Positions 35,209-47,240 of a stretch of DNA of 64,000 bases are shown here, piece by piece. The notes beneath the pieces are model-generated. The model saw nothing but the letters and a program-made list of their open reading frames with translations, searched no databases and was not told the origin of the DNA. Position 1 is the stretch's first letter. The number at the start of each line of letters is the position of its first letter. Origin of the DNA: Helichrysum umbraculigerum (taxonomy: Eukaryota; Streptophyta; Magnoliopsida; Asterales; Asteraceae); contig CATIUR010000004.1 of the NCBI GenBank assembly GCA_949592205.1, positions 92,898,337 through 92,962,336 of the forward strand. The letters are read 5' to 3'. Position numbers and translations under genes: made by a program.

Positions 35209-35823
35209 CAATGTTTTAAAACCCGGGTTTTTAATCGAATCGGATTAGTGTCGATTTCTGATCGGACCGGTCGGATCGGTTGGGCCGGAAGGTCGGACCG
35301 GAATTGTTAAAAACCTTGAAAATCTATTATATACATGGAGTAAAGACATACAAACTCAACAACAAAGCTTAACAATCCGTTTGGTAAAACATATCTTAAC
35401 ATTTCGTTTGGTAATACTAAACAAGCGTACGACTAACTATATAATCTAGTCTAATAATTCAAATAAGAATGAAAGCAATATTATTCAACCTCCCGCTCTC
35501 TCTGTTTCTTTAGATAACTGAGCTTTCTTCTTCAAAAACTACCAGATCATCTCAAATTGCTCTTATTTACCTTAAAATTCTTGAATATATCACATTACTT
35601 GCTCATAATTAGGTAAAAAACAAAACAAAAAAAACAAAAAAAGTAAATTACTTCGAAACGGGTCGATATACTTTTCCGGGTCCCGGTCCAACCCGGTCCG
35701 ACCGGCCGGCCCAAGCGGCTCGTTGACTAGTCAAATTATCAAAAAACCCGGGTTTTTTTTTTGGCCGGAATCCTCTAAACCTCCGGTTCGACCGGGCCGG
35801 TCGAACCGGGTCTTAAAACATTG
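35209..35823. mobile_element. Non-autonomous hAT element (615 bp) upstream of TIM50
   Basis: It has inverted ends CAATGTTTTAAAACCCGGG and CCGGGTCTTAAAACATTG. A perfect 8-bp target duplication AAAATAAG flanks it (35,201–35,208 and 35,824–35,831). GC-rich subterminal blocks (GGACCGGTCGGATCGG, CCGACCGGCCGGCCC) face each other. It has no transposase. Confidence 0.88.
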
Positions 35824-35831
35824 AAAATAAG

Positions 35832-36854
35832 CAACCAAAATAATGTTTAACTTGGCATTTTAATTAACAAGAATTAGTCTTGGACGACCAAGTAGAATAT
35901 TGACGCTATGTGAGACAATACTTCTAAAATCGATCAGAAATATACAAGGGGTTTAGGGAGGGTGAGTCTATTCTTACTCGTATGTATGGCCTAATCGAGG
36001 TATTATGTGAGGGCATCGAGACATCTTACTGTAGGTCACCTTGATTAGGTGTAACATAAAACTTAGATAAGATTATGGAAATCAAGATGTAAAACATCAA
36101 AAACACGTGAAACATATAAAATCTACACGCTTAAAAAATGTAGCAAGTCAATATAGATCAAGGTAGCTGAAAAAGTCAAATGTACATTCGAAGAGTTCTG
36201 AATCAACTTGAATAATGTGATTTGTAAGCATAATTCTTGAACAATTAGTGTGTAACATTATACTTCGTATAATTCTTGAACCAGAAAAGTGGAATTTGAA
36301 AAAAAAAAAAAAATGAATACAATAAGGATAAAAAGTTACAAAGAAGATGATTCTAGTATGGTGATCCAACTCACATGATAAATGAATGTCATAATTAGTC
36401 GATTAATAGAAAGTGTAAGTGAGTGGGGGATACATCACTTATTCTATTACTATTATACTTACCAATTTTATCAATTTAAAATCTTTTACTTGAAACTAGG
36501 ATGATTACTTAACTAGCAATTATAATCAAAGTAAACGTACTAGTAAGTAAAGAATTCAAAGTTAGAGAGATAGCACTAAGAGACAACATGATTTATATTG
36601 GTTGTGGTGACCTTTATATTGGTCCACCTTAATCCACTCACCGATTATGCGATATCGCGATTTCTCCACTAAAATTCAATCATTTTCCCTAGTATGAATG
36701 ATAACCGTTCAAAGTGGTTGTTATTTCTTCACTAAGAACACAGCACTAATCTTCATTTACTAAAAGAAATGATCTATCCAAACTCCCTAACTTCTACAAT
36801 AAGAAGTCTAGATACCAATTATGAAAACTTCCACTTTTCACAAAGAAGTCATCA
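35832..36854. other. Unassigned AT-rich region
   Basis: I see no gene, RNA or clear repeat. Confidence 0.3.
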
Positions 36855-37138
36855 ACACCAGCAAATGTTTTCTTCTAACAAATAGAAGACAACTAATCTC
36901 CAAATAATCTTCTAACACAATTTAACAAGATCACCATATCAAACTACTCTTCTTCTAACTCTCTGGATGTCGTAGGTTCAAATCCTACCGAGCGTGACAC
37001 CAGCAAATGTTTTCTTCTAACAAATAGAAGACAACTAATCTCCAAATAATCTTCTAACACAATTTAACAAGATCACCATATCAAACTACTCTTCTTCTAA
37101 CTCTCTGGATGTCGTAGGTTCAAATCCTACTGAGCGTG
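36855..37138. repeat. 142-bp tandem duplication ending in a tRNA T-arm-like hairpin
   Basis: Units 36,855–36,996 and 36,997–37,138 are nearly identical (one difference seen, ACC/ACT in CCTACCGAGC). Each ends with GTAGGTTCAAATCCTAC, a perfect 5-bp stem with a seven-base TTCAAAT loop as in a tRNA T-arm, followed by CGAGCGTGA. I could not build the rest of a tRNA upstream, so this is not called as a tRNA gene. Confidence 0.8.
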
Positions 37139-37610
37139 ATTCAGATCTTCTTCGATCTTTCTTTCACATCCAATTGGAAGAGAAATAATAGGAGATCCTC
37201 CTCACTCACACACACACACTTGAGGATCTCTTACAACAATAATGTAGTGACACAAATTATAACAACTTAATAAACTCACTACGTAAAGTAACTTTCTGAT
37301 TAAATGCTTAATCCCTCAAACATACTCCTGTTGATAAACATACAAGCTAAGATCACCTTTTAACTGAGAGAATTTTTTTATTTTATAAACTAGAGAGGAT
37401 AACTTCAAAGTTAACAATGAGTTGGATATCTATAGTTAAAGATTCAAGATTAAAAAATAAATATGTTGCATCCACACTCATCAGGCGTAAACTGCTTGTC
37501 CAAATAGTAATACTACAGTTTTGAATCGAATTCAAGATACGTATTAAAAGAGTATTACTATTCTTTTTTGTGATTATTTTCTGTTTGTATCTACACACTA
37601 TTTTGATTTA
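37139..37610. other. Unassigned region
   Basis: AT-rich with a short (CA)n run at 37,206. Nothing else is recognised. Confidence 0.3.
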
Positions 37611-38480
37611 GCATTTGTTTGAGATTGATTTCTGGAAGGGTAATGATATTTCCACCACCATATTTGATAAATCCACTACAAAAATGCATTAACAGATTAT
37701 ACTGTACAACATGTTAAAGCAAACTTATGGTACATTTATCAAATATGGTGGTGGAAATATCACCACCCTTTTTGGAAATCTGGAATATTATTAGTGTTTA
37801 ATTTGAGATTTCGAGGGTTTTTGTTATTGCGTTTTGAAAATAGATTATGCGTTTTAAGTAATCATAATCAGATAATCAACCGTTACAAAATGTATTTTTA
37901 AAATTTAGTGTTTGGATTTGATTATATTGTTTAATAACGCAATAATTAAATAATCATTTCTTAAAGTCGTTTACAAATCAGATTATTTAACGACTTACAA
38001 AGTAAAATGACCAAAAAAGACGATTTTCTATATATAATCGAACGACTTACAAAGTAAAACTATATAACTATATTTTATAATTTATAACTTTTATATAATA
38101 AAATGTCCATTTCTATTACTTCCTATCATAACTAAACCTACGAGTCTGAGTCGATTAAATAGTTTTAATATGAAAGTAGGTTATTTTTAATCAAACCAAA
38201 TGCATCAGGGCTCATGCCATCAACTGTCATAGTAGATAAGAAAACTTAGGCCAAAAGTGGTATCACGGGGGTAACTTGGTAAAATTGTCAGTGACATCTA
38301 AATTGCGTTTTCTAGCAGCAGGGGTGTGTCTGCTTATGCCAAACCGCGTTTTAAAGATTTCAAAACGTAAAAAATTACTTTTTAGCTTTTATCAACCAAA
38401 CACTAATAATATATTTTCTGCGTTTTCATAACTCAATAATCAAATAATCAATCTCAAAATGCAATCCCAAACACCCCCTT
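37605..38480. mobile_element. Possible old transposon with degenerate inverted ends
   Basis: The right end read inverted (GGGGGTGTTTGGGATTGC, TTTTGAGATTGATTATTTG, then GCGTTTT) resembles the left end (GCATTTGTTTGAGATTGATT, then GCGTTTTGAAAATAG). Termini and target duplication are unclear. Confidence 0.35.
37638..37768. mobile_element. 131-bp MITE with GGGT…ACCC termini and 9-bp duplication
   Basis: The arms GGGTAATGATATTTCCACCA and, inverted, GGGTGGTGATATTTCCACCA pair over about 40 bp. The flanks TTTCTGGAA and TTTTTGGAA make a 9-bp duplication with one mismatch. That fits a Mutator-derived MITE. It may sit inside an older transposon (about 37,605–38,480) with ends like GGGGGTGTTTGGGATTGC. 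Confidence 0.75.
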
Positions 38481-38950
38481 CATCACAATTTGGATGGTGG
38501 GTTGTGTTGTTGTATGACATAACAATCAAAGAAGGAAAAGAAAATGAAAGATAACAAATAACAAATTAATAAGGGTATTTTGATCATTCACTATGGCTTA
38601 CGAGCCATTTGTTAATTTAACGTAAAATTACGAAAATTGCAAAAATCAAAAGGTTCACGAACAAAAAGTGTGAGAAAAATAATGTAAGGATGAAATTGAC
38701 AAAATGACAAGTACACGTATACAAACATTGTAATTTACCCTTTTATTTTATTTTTTTATTTTATTTTTTTTCTTTGTCAATGTGACACATACAAGTAATA
38801 CTACTACTAAATGTGATATGCCTAAGAATATGCTTAAGTAATATTGTTTGATAATTTTTTCCATTTATTTTTTCCACCATTGAATTTAACATGTCTTCCT
38901 CTAAAAACTCGACACATTTTTATATTCATTTTAGTCATACAACTCATTAT
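38480..38950. other. Unassigned AT-rich region
   Basis: T-rich run at 38,743–38,772. No gene is seen. Confidence 0.3.
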
Positions 38951-38954
38951 TTCT

Positions 38955-39152
38955 CAAATGGTTTTACTAACGGAGCCCTAAGGGCTTTCATTAAGACTTT
39001 CAAACATGCATGAAGAATTTGTACATTACTAACTTTCAGGGGGTCAAAATAAAGTCATTGTTAGATATAGATTTGGTTATGGTTATGGTACAAATTTTAA
39101 TGTATGTCTAAAAGTCTTAACGAGAGTCATAAGTACTTCCGTTAGCAAAATC
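38955..39152. mobile_element. MITE with CTAACGGA inverted arms
   Basis: Left: TTTTACTAACGGAGCCCTAA and TTAAGACTTTCAAACATGCAT. Right, inverted: TTTTGCTAACGGAAGTACTT and TTAAGACTTTTAGACATACAT. About 200 bp; target duplication not clear. Confidence 0.65.
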
Positions 39153-40758
39153 CTTTTTGGAAAAATAAAAATAAAAATAAAAAAAGAAATTGGCTAGGTT
39201 GGACATTACAGAAAGACAGAAAGTGACCCACAAGCCACAATATCATAGAGAAACTTGCATTAAATTCGTTTATTATTACGTTAATCCCTTTATGGGGTGC
39301 GTCGATATATCTTTTTTGGTACTAAATTAGAATGAGACATCTGTACTAAAAAAAATATATCCAAGTCCGATGTCCCTATATCCAATACAAAATTATTCAA
39401 AAATATCTGAATTTTCGAATGTTTGAAATACGGGTATCATAACTTTCAGCTTTTTAATATTTTTGATCAATCAAGTCAAGATTTGCTTGCATATACATAT
39501 ATATTTTATACTTATATTATGCTAAATTCATTACTTCAATAGTTATAAATGTACATAATTTGCGAATATAAAAAATTGAAAACGAAATTGTTGATATTTC
39601 GAATATTCGAATTTCGGGTATTCAAAAATAAATACTCGTAGTCGTTATTCGACGATAATGACCGAGAGAGAAGAGAAGGCAGACGGCCACCGTTGATGAT
39701 CTCAATTGGTCTTCTCCGCTTATCTGCATAAGATTTCTGTTTATCCGCTCGTGCCATCTTTAGTCGTTCGCGAATCTGGTTGATGATATATATATCATGC
39801 GTGAGTACTTTTATATCAACTTTGATTTGATAGTGGCTACTATTATAGTATTGAAGACTTGAAGTGATTTTCTTTTAACATGCTAACATTAACATAGTAT
39901 GAAAGTCATGTTTCTTGATGATTCAACACAACTTCCCATTAAATCGTTAAATCGACAGTGTAACTTTTAATACATTAAACACCTTCATTATTTTATAAAT
40001 CGAATAGGAGTACTAAAAGGGTTTCATTCGTGTGTTCGTCTCGTTCTCATTTAATTCGATGTCTTAATAATCCAATAGTAAATTTCAAAGTGGAATAAGA
40101 ATTAGAAGTGTTAAAGTCCTTAGCCACAACGTGTTTACATAATTTACAAAAAATGAGACCAGCACACGAATCTCGAGTATAAAAATTGTAGGTTCTCGCA
40201 CAAAAATCTATACCTTTATGCACGTTCGTCTTTCTTAATATTTTTTTTTCAATTTTTATTAGAAATTCTGTCAAATGAGATGTTTGATGTGTTTTCTTTT
40301 ACCAACTTATCAACCTTTTCAGGTCCAATAAAATTACTTAAGATGATGAACTTCACGGTAAAAATATTCCTGAGTTTTTCTTAAAGCAATATAAATAGAC
40401 GTAATATCTAGTTGAAATAATAAATAAGATTATCATGGTATTTAAGATAAATAAAGGTGAGAAAAAATTTATTAAAGTTTTGTTTGTATAGTTACTATAA
40501 GACCATCTCTTTAAACTTTAAAATGTGAATTGTTCATGATTCTAAAAGAATATATGTGTCCCAAAATGAAATAACTAAAACATATACATCGATCAATATC
40601 AACCATTTGAATCACATTATACACCTAATATATTATTACAACCGGATCATTGGCAGTTAAATCGCTTCTTCCTTCCTAGAAAGTAGTAAACGATAAAACA
40701 ATACGTGACTTCTTATCACGAACCTTGCCACCCAAGCAACCAATGAACCAACCAAATA
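39153..40758. other. Gene-poor region
   Basis: No gene is supported. A minus-strand frame (39,757) begins with a basic stretch (DKQKSYADKRRRPIE) like part of a Ty3/gypsy integrase, too short to call. Confidence 0.3.
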
Positions 40759-40763
40759 CTTTG

Positions 40764-43427
40764 TGTAACACCCCAAATTTAAAGTGTTATTATGAATAAT
40801 ATATTAGTAAATGTTTTAAGTTTTTACGGTTGTCGGTGGAATAAAATAGTAATTTATCGTGAATGGTTTTTAAGTTTCAGACAATAGGGTTTAAAGGGGT
40901 ATTAAATTAGATAGATATGTATGTACGATCTGTGGTTTATCTCTTTTATTTCTACAAACCTCCAGAGAGATTGAGAAAGAAAGAGCTCGTGAGAAATAGA
41001 AAACACAGGGACAATTCTAGTGATCAAATCCAAACTTCCAATCTTCATTCTTATGATTCTACTTGCTAAATTTCTTCCTCTTAATCTTCAAGAATACCAT
41101 GTAAGTGAATTCCTTATATGTTTTAACTTAGGGTTTGAGTTTTATGTGGGTTTCAAAGAGTTAATGGTTTAAATACGAAATTAGGGTTTGAATTTGTTTA
41201 GATTATTGTTGTTTAGTGTTTTGATTATGATTATGAACTATGTTTCAAGTTAGAAGTGAGTAATTTGAAGTATGTAGTTAGTAATCAAAGTGGGGTTTTG
41301 ATGGAATTTCATGAATTAGTGATTATGATATGAATTTGTGTTTAATATGTTAAATGGATGAAAGCAAAGCTTAATAGTGAATGAATTAGTGTTAAAATGA
41401 GAAAAAGAGTAAGAAGTTAGTGATATGTTCATAAGAGTTATGTTAAATACTTGTAGAAATAGAGTTAAATCATGAACTAGTGTTAATGAAGTATGATTAT
41501 GATAATAAAATATGGAATTTAGTAGGAAAGTGATGATTGTTAGTGTCTAAGTGTCGTTATAATTATGTGTTTATGCAATAGGTGACTAGAGACATGGAGA
41601 CTTATGTTGATCAAGATGGTGAAATCGTCTAAGAGATTGTGGTGAGTGATACGGGGGTTAAACAGGTGATGTGATTGTGTAGTACCGTATAGCTTGCGGG
41701 CTAGAGGTTTACACGATCAAAGAATAAGTTATTTGTTTATGTTTGTTTAATTATGTTTATTGTTTAATTTAATTGTTGTGTTAGATTACTTGTTATTCTT
41801 AATTGTTATGTGATTAAATGTTACTTGGTAAGAAAAGTAGTGATTTCCTCATTAGCTTGATGTTAGCCAAGTAATGAGTAAGTCACTAGCTTAAAGGTAA
41901 AGGTAAAGAATTGGTGATGAATAGTGTATGATTCGATTGTATTGGATCCGGATTGCTGTTGAGTAAGAGGCTACACAATCGGGTGGAAGATATATTGTTG
42001 ACATATGTGGATTAAATAGTGATGATATAGTGAACAGTGTATGAATTGGTTGTATGTGTTTCCGGATAGCTTCCGAGCTAGAGGATCATACAATCACGTG
42101 AAGGTTGTTTGTTATATGTTTTTATTTCTTATGTGTGTTTTAGATTATGTTAAAGGATGTGTTGATTAGTGTTTTGACTGTTGTTAGTTAGATTATGTGG
42201 TATGATTATGTGTAATGATTCGGTAGTGATCAGAGAGTTAACTGCGGTTAACACAGTGTTCAGTGTTCAGTGTTCAGTGTACAGAGCCCAGTGATTTTGT
42301 GCTTATGTAATTGTGTTGATATGTGTTAAGTGTTATGTGGATTACTTGTTTGATTGCCTGTGTACTCACTAAGCAGTTGTGCTTACCCGTTTCAGTGTTT
42401 ATGTTGTAGGTTGATATTTTGCTAGCGACATGTGGATAGAAGGTTTATGAGAAGTTAGTGATGTGGATATGGAGCATGCTTGTGGTTAGAATATGCTTCC
42501 TTCTTTTGAATTGTTGTTTTGATGATCAATTGTGTAAATCGCCCAAAGAAAGAGTTTTCAAATTTAATATATTGGTCAATGAGTAGTAGTTGACTTTGAA
42601 AGTCAAACTGAGTTATGGTGTCTAGTGTATGTGGTTGTCAAGTGTATGAAGTTATATGATTGGTTTGAATTGGGTCAAAGTGGTGAAAAGTGATTTAGTG
42701 TCCTTAGTGATTGGTTGGTCAAATGTGAAGTTGACATATAGTCAACAAAGTTATAAGAGTCAAACATGTGTGTGATTGGGTAATGTGGTGGTGTTATGTA
42801 GTAGATTTGGCTAAAGAGTCCAAATGGACACCAAAACTGGTCAAAAGGGTTAAATCGGGTTAGAATGTAGTTATGTGGGTTTGGACAAGTGTGTTAGACT
42901 TGTTTTGGTATGTTGATAATGTGTGCAAAAAGTTAGAGTCAAAGTGTTTATGGTTTGTGATTTGAGTTGTAATCAAAAAGTGGTTAAAATGGTCAAAAAG
43001 TGGTTATACGTCCGTTTTCTCGTAAAATGTGTATTTTGAAAAGGTGCAAAGAGGGAAGTCTTCGTTTTGACCATATGAATGTGCATGCAAAATTTCAGAT
43101 CTTAACTCTTTACGGTTTGGGAGATATGCTCGTATGAAGTTCCTGTTTTGAGTCAAATTGAAAATGTCTTAGACAAGGGCCTAATTCCAGACAAGAAAGC
43201 TGAGTGCTGATTTTAGAGACCATGTTGCAGATTTTGACCCATGTGGCTGATTTCCATAGCCATATTGCAGATTTTCATGTTTGTCTTATATGAGGGCCTC
43301 CACCCAGTCAAAATTCTTTTCAATGATTTAAAAGCCCTAGTGATGATATGATCGAGTCGTATTTTACTACGGGACCTAAACAAGAGTATAAGTATAAAAA
43401 AAATGGTTATGATTTCGGGGCGTTTCA
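40764..43427 (+). mobile_element. Solo LTR (2,664 bp), TGTAACACCCC family
   Basis: It begins TGTAACACCCCAAATTT and ends GGGGCGTTTCA. The 5-bp target duplication CTTTG is perfect on both sides (40,759–40,763 and 43,428–43,432). No internal region or second LTR is present, so it is a solo LTR formed by LTR–LTR recombination. The orientation is taken from the TGTAACACCCC start and a leader near 40,960. Similar ~45-bp blocks (CGGATAGCTTCCGAGCTAGAGGATC) recur around 41,680, 41,950 and 42,060. Confidence 0.88.
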
Positions 43428-43432
43428 CTTTG

Positions 43433-43919
43433 ACAGCGGAACCTTACCATTATCCCAGCTATTGAGATTGGATTCAACCATTGAACCAACCGAATACTTT
43501 GAATTGGAACCTCATCACTAGAGATACCCCCGAAGCTAAAACCAAGAACCACTTTGGCATGTTAATGTTTACAATGAAGTGTGAACAACTGAACATATAA
43601 AAGTTGGCTACATATATATTTGTGACTCCAATTTTAGATATTTGCTATATATATAGTTGGAGGATCAAAAAAGAAGGAAAATTAGGCAGAGAAGAGAGAG
43701 AAGCAAATTGATTTAGTATTTTATCACTATGATTTAAAATTTTTATTACTATATTTTTACATTCTAATGCCTTGGTTCAATATTTTATTTATAGAATTTA
43801 CTATTTTGCTTCTTTGATTCAAAAGTTATAGATAATAAAATTTCAAATCATAGTAGTAAAATACTGAATCAGTTTGTTTTCCCTCTTCTCTCCCTAAATT
43901 TCCTTCTCCATGGAACCGA

Positions 43920-43971
<52 letters not shown>

Positions 43972-44180
43972 TATATATACTTATATATTTGTGATTCCAG
44001 TCGGTTACAGCTAGCCATTAGTTCATGAGTTACATACTTTTGCATTAATAGGTTCAGAATATGAAAATTTCTACAATTATTACATATTTATTACGAAGTA
44101 GTATGAATTCCTAAAATTGATTTTTTTGCATTTAGTTAGTTTGTTTCTCATAAGGCAATTACAATGGCATCTGATATTAT
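43433..44180. other. Unassigned region with an (AT)n(AC)n microsatellite
   Basis: The microsatellite is at 43,926–43,971. No gene is recognised. Confidence 0.5.
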
Positions 44181-44181
44181 T

Positions 44182-44363
44182 GGGTGGTGATTTATACACC
44201 ACCACTTTTTTACCATACACCACCAAAATCTTGTTTTGGATATTTTTGCCTTTGAAGTTGTAAAGGAGTGTTTGAAGAATTTTAAGTTGCAAGGGGTAAA
44301 AGGGTCTAAAAATATATTTTAGTGGTGTATGGCAAAAAAGTGGTGGTGTACAAATCACCACCC
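44182..44363. mobile_element. 182-bp MITE with GGGTGGTGAT termini and 9-bp duplication
   Basis: The arms GGGTGGTGATTTATACACCA and, inverted, GGGTGGTGATTTGTACACCA pair over about 45 bp. The flanks GATATTATT and TATATTATT form a 9-bp duplication with one mismatch. Related to the MITE at 37,638 by its terminal motif. Confidence 0.78.
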
Positions 44364-44392
44364 TATATTATTTGGAGCTTATATCGTATGGA

Positions 44393-44518
44393 GTAGGATA
44401 TTAATGAGTGAACGTTATTTTTGATTTTTTAATTGCTATCATTAATTATGAATATGTAGGATATTAATGAGTGAAAGTTACTTTTGATTTTTTAATTGCT
44501 ATCATTAATTATGAATAT
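44393..44518. repeat. 63-bp tandem duplication
   Basis: Two units beginning TAGGATATTAATGAGTGAA and ending ATTAATTATGAATATG, with few differences. Confidence 0.8.
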
Positions 44519-44762
44519 GAAACTGTAGGATGTTTGAATGGTAATTAATTATTTAATCAAAAGATGTTTTCATATATTATACACATGATAAAAAGTGAAG
44601 GGTATAATAGTAATTGACTATTACTCTTTTTAAGACTATTTCTCATTTTCCTTAGATATAGATAATCATGTATTAAATGAGTTAATAACTAAATGTGATG
44701 ATATGCTTACGTAATATCGTTTGATAATTTTTTCCATTTATTTTTTCCACCATTAAATTTAG

Positions 44763-45410
44763 AGAAAATTACCTCAATAGACCGGTCAAACATCGCTTTT
44801 CGTTAAATGAACCATGTCAGCGTTTTTTTCCCTTTCTAGACCCACAAATCGCCGAATGCCCAAAATATTCCGGCGATCCGACGATTCTTAGTTTTACACA
44901 ATATTATTACGACACGTGGCTTGATATTTCGCCGAATTCCCCTTCAATCGCCGGTCCCTCACTTCCTCGCCTACCCACCACCTGTAATAAAGGAATCGCC
45001 GAATTCCCCAAAAACATTCGGCGATCGGCGATAATTTTGAAAAATCAATTTTCGAGCCAAACAAGCTTATCCCTCCGTGTCTCTCTCTCTCTCTTTCCCA
45101 TTCAATTCCATTCCGGCGATTTCCCTTCCAGCGATTTCCGACGAATCACCTCCCTTTGCCGTCACCTTGTTGTCTGACCTTCCGGCATTTTCCGGCGATT
45201 CACCTCCCTTCGTCGATTTGTATTTGGGTTAGTGGGTTAAGGGAGAGGTGGAGGCATTGTTAGGGCAGCGGTGGTTGTGTGTTTACTGACCGGCGTTGGT
45301 GGGGATTTCATTTGTTAGAAATTTATTGGCGATTTGCATTGGCGGTCGAGAGTAGTGGTTTTGTTTCTCACTTCCGGCGATGGCGATGGCGACGGGGACT
45401 CAATAGCAGG
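44763..45410 (+). repeat. Putative left end of a Mutator-like module with TCGCCGAAT repeats
   Basis: GAGAAAATTACCTCAATAGA resembles the A/T-rich ends of many MULEs. Behind it TCGCCGAAT/ATTCGGCGA occurs about five times in both orientations (44,852–45,050), as in subterminal repeats. A CT-rich leader (45,080) and an ATG-containing exon-like stretch (45,380–45,412, ending CAG|GTACAA) follow. No inverse end is in the window. Confidence 0.4.
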
Positions 45411-45412
45411 TA

Positions 45413-47240
45413 CAAATATTAACAACTATAAATGTTTGAGCATGTACGCATTACCTTATATCAACAACTATAAATGTTTGAGCATTTTTATTGAGGTTAT
45501 TATCTAGGAAAAAAGATAGTTACGTATAGCACCACCTAATTACATTACATAAATTATTGTCCAAGTAATTAACCTCACTGATTAAAACATAATCATTCAA
45601 CAGCTTGTAAGGTGTTGTGTGTGGTTTGTTTGTTTTGTGGTTTGTAGACTTTGCTTTTCTTTCTCTAATGGTATGCTATGCTTCTTCCCAAAAAATGATT
45701 CAAAGAATATCAATATGAAAATGGGGGTTTGGAGAATATGCCAGTATAGTTGTCGGGTAGGAACTGAACATTGATGCTAATTGTGGGATCGAGAAAAGTG
45801 AAGTAACATAATATTTGTGGGGGCAAACCAACATAATTTCCTACATTATGTTATTATTTGTTGTTTATGGTTCCTAGGTGATAACTTCAAGGCATTTTTT
45901 ATTGTAAATGTTAGGATTTGGCGATTTGGTGGTGGGTTTTATCTTAGGCGAGTTGGTGAATTTTGTTTGTGGTGGAAGCCGTTGTTCGGTGAGTTGTTAG
46001 CTATTTATTTTTGGCGATTGTCGGTACCGTGTGTATGGTTTAAAAATAACAATCTGACATTAAATTGTGTTGTCGTTTTCAGGTGGGTTGTTCAGTGGTG
46101 TCGTTTTGTTGTTGGCGGTTACGGTTCAACTAAAATGGAGAAGATTTATTCTCATCACAGGGTATTTATTATACTAGCTGGCTTTAATTTTCATATTACT
46201 ATTATTAGGAAGTTAAGCAAATTTGGCAGACACTGTCTCTTGACATTCTCGTGAAGATAGTTATATTGTTATTTATGGAATCTTCCATAAATCCGTCATG
46301 TTATCGTGGAATGTTTGGTCTGAGTTATATTCCAGAAAACTTGAAGGAAATATATTCCGTTTCTAGATTATTTGAAGCATAATTGTCGTATTCACTTTGA
46401 GCATTTTCTAATTAGGGTGTAATAGTTGCCTATTTGTGATGTTATGATGGTTGGCTAGAGTATTTAATAATCTAGGAGGGATAACTTGTTCCTTGCATTA
46501 TATTTTATGTCCTTCGATCTTTATTTTAAAAAAATTGTCTGTATATGAATCAAGGATCTTACACTGCTGAATTGATTATACTGTTAATGTTTTACCCTTT
46601 CTTGATCATTTTAATATTACACTTACCAAGTGATACATATTACTAGTACTAATAATATTGCATTTGGAAGCTATGATACTTCTACCGCTTCACAAAATCT
46701 TTTTAGCCTGCTATATGGTATCTGCTAAAATGTGTGCTACTCGATGTTCATAATCAGTAATGCCTCGAGTTTTGCTTCATAATTTTATTGGCCTCCTTTT
46801 ATTTAAAATGCTAATGATGAAATCATTGTCAAGCATCTTTGATTCTATTCTATTCGTTTCTTCATTCATGTTATTCCTGTATGAGTATCATTGTCATAAT
46901 GATAGTAGAAGTCTTACTGGTAAACCCAAGGGTTATTGTTTAGTGGCTTCATTCTCTATATATATTCTTGTTTCATAGCTATTTTGACAGCATGATAATA
47001 ATCCATGATGTATATATTGAATGTGTTTTCATGCCAAATAACTTATCATATATGCTCAGGCGTCATGTATGGTGGACTTTAATAAATGCAGCGTGGAGTA
47101 TGTTTCACTAAGTAGTATGTTTCCTAGTCTGTGTGTTTGTTTAAGAACACGTAAAGGCTTATAGCGGAATGGTTAAACACACGAACTTCATTACCTTATT
47201 TGTTATGTCTTATGAATGTATGGTGTTTTTGCTACTGCAG
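45413..47240 (+). other. Probable 5' introns and small exons of the DUF1985 gene
   Basis: Only weak exon candidates (about 46,083–46,160) are seen. The 145-codon frame at 45,817 is Trp/Phe-rich and shows no recognisable domain; I regard it as chance. Confidence 0.3.

Noticed and set aside
36960..36996. tRNA gene
   Set aside because: Only a T-arm-like hairpin is present; no D-arm, anticodon arm or acceptor stem could be built upstream.
39536..39757. Integrase-like frame (QKSYADKRRRPIE)
   Set aside because: The similarity covers about 15 residues only and has no neighbours; could be chance or a tiny relic.
45817..46254. 145-codon frame
   Set aside because: Trp/Phe-rich composition without a domain; likely intron sequence of the DUF1985 gene.
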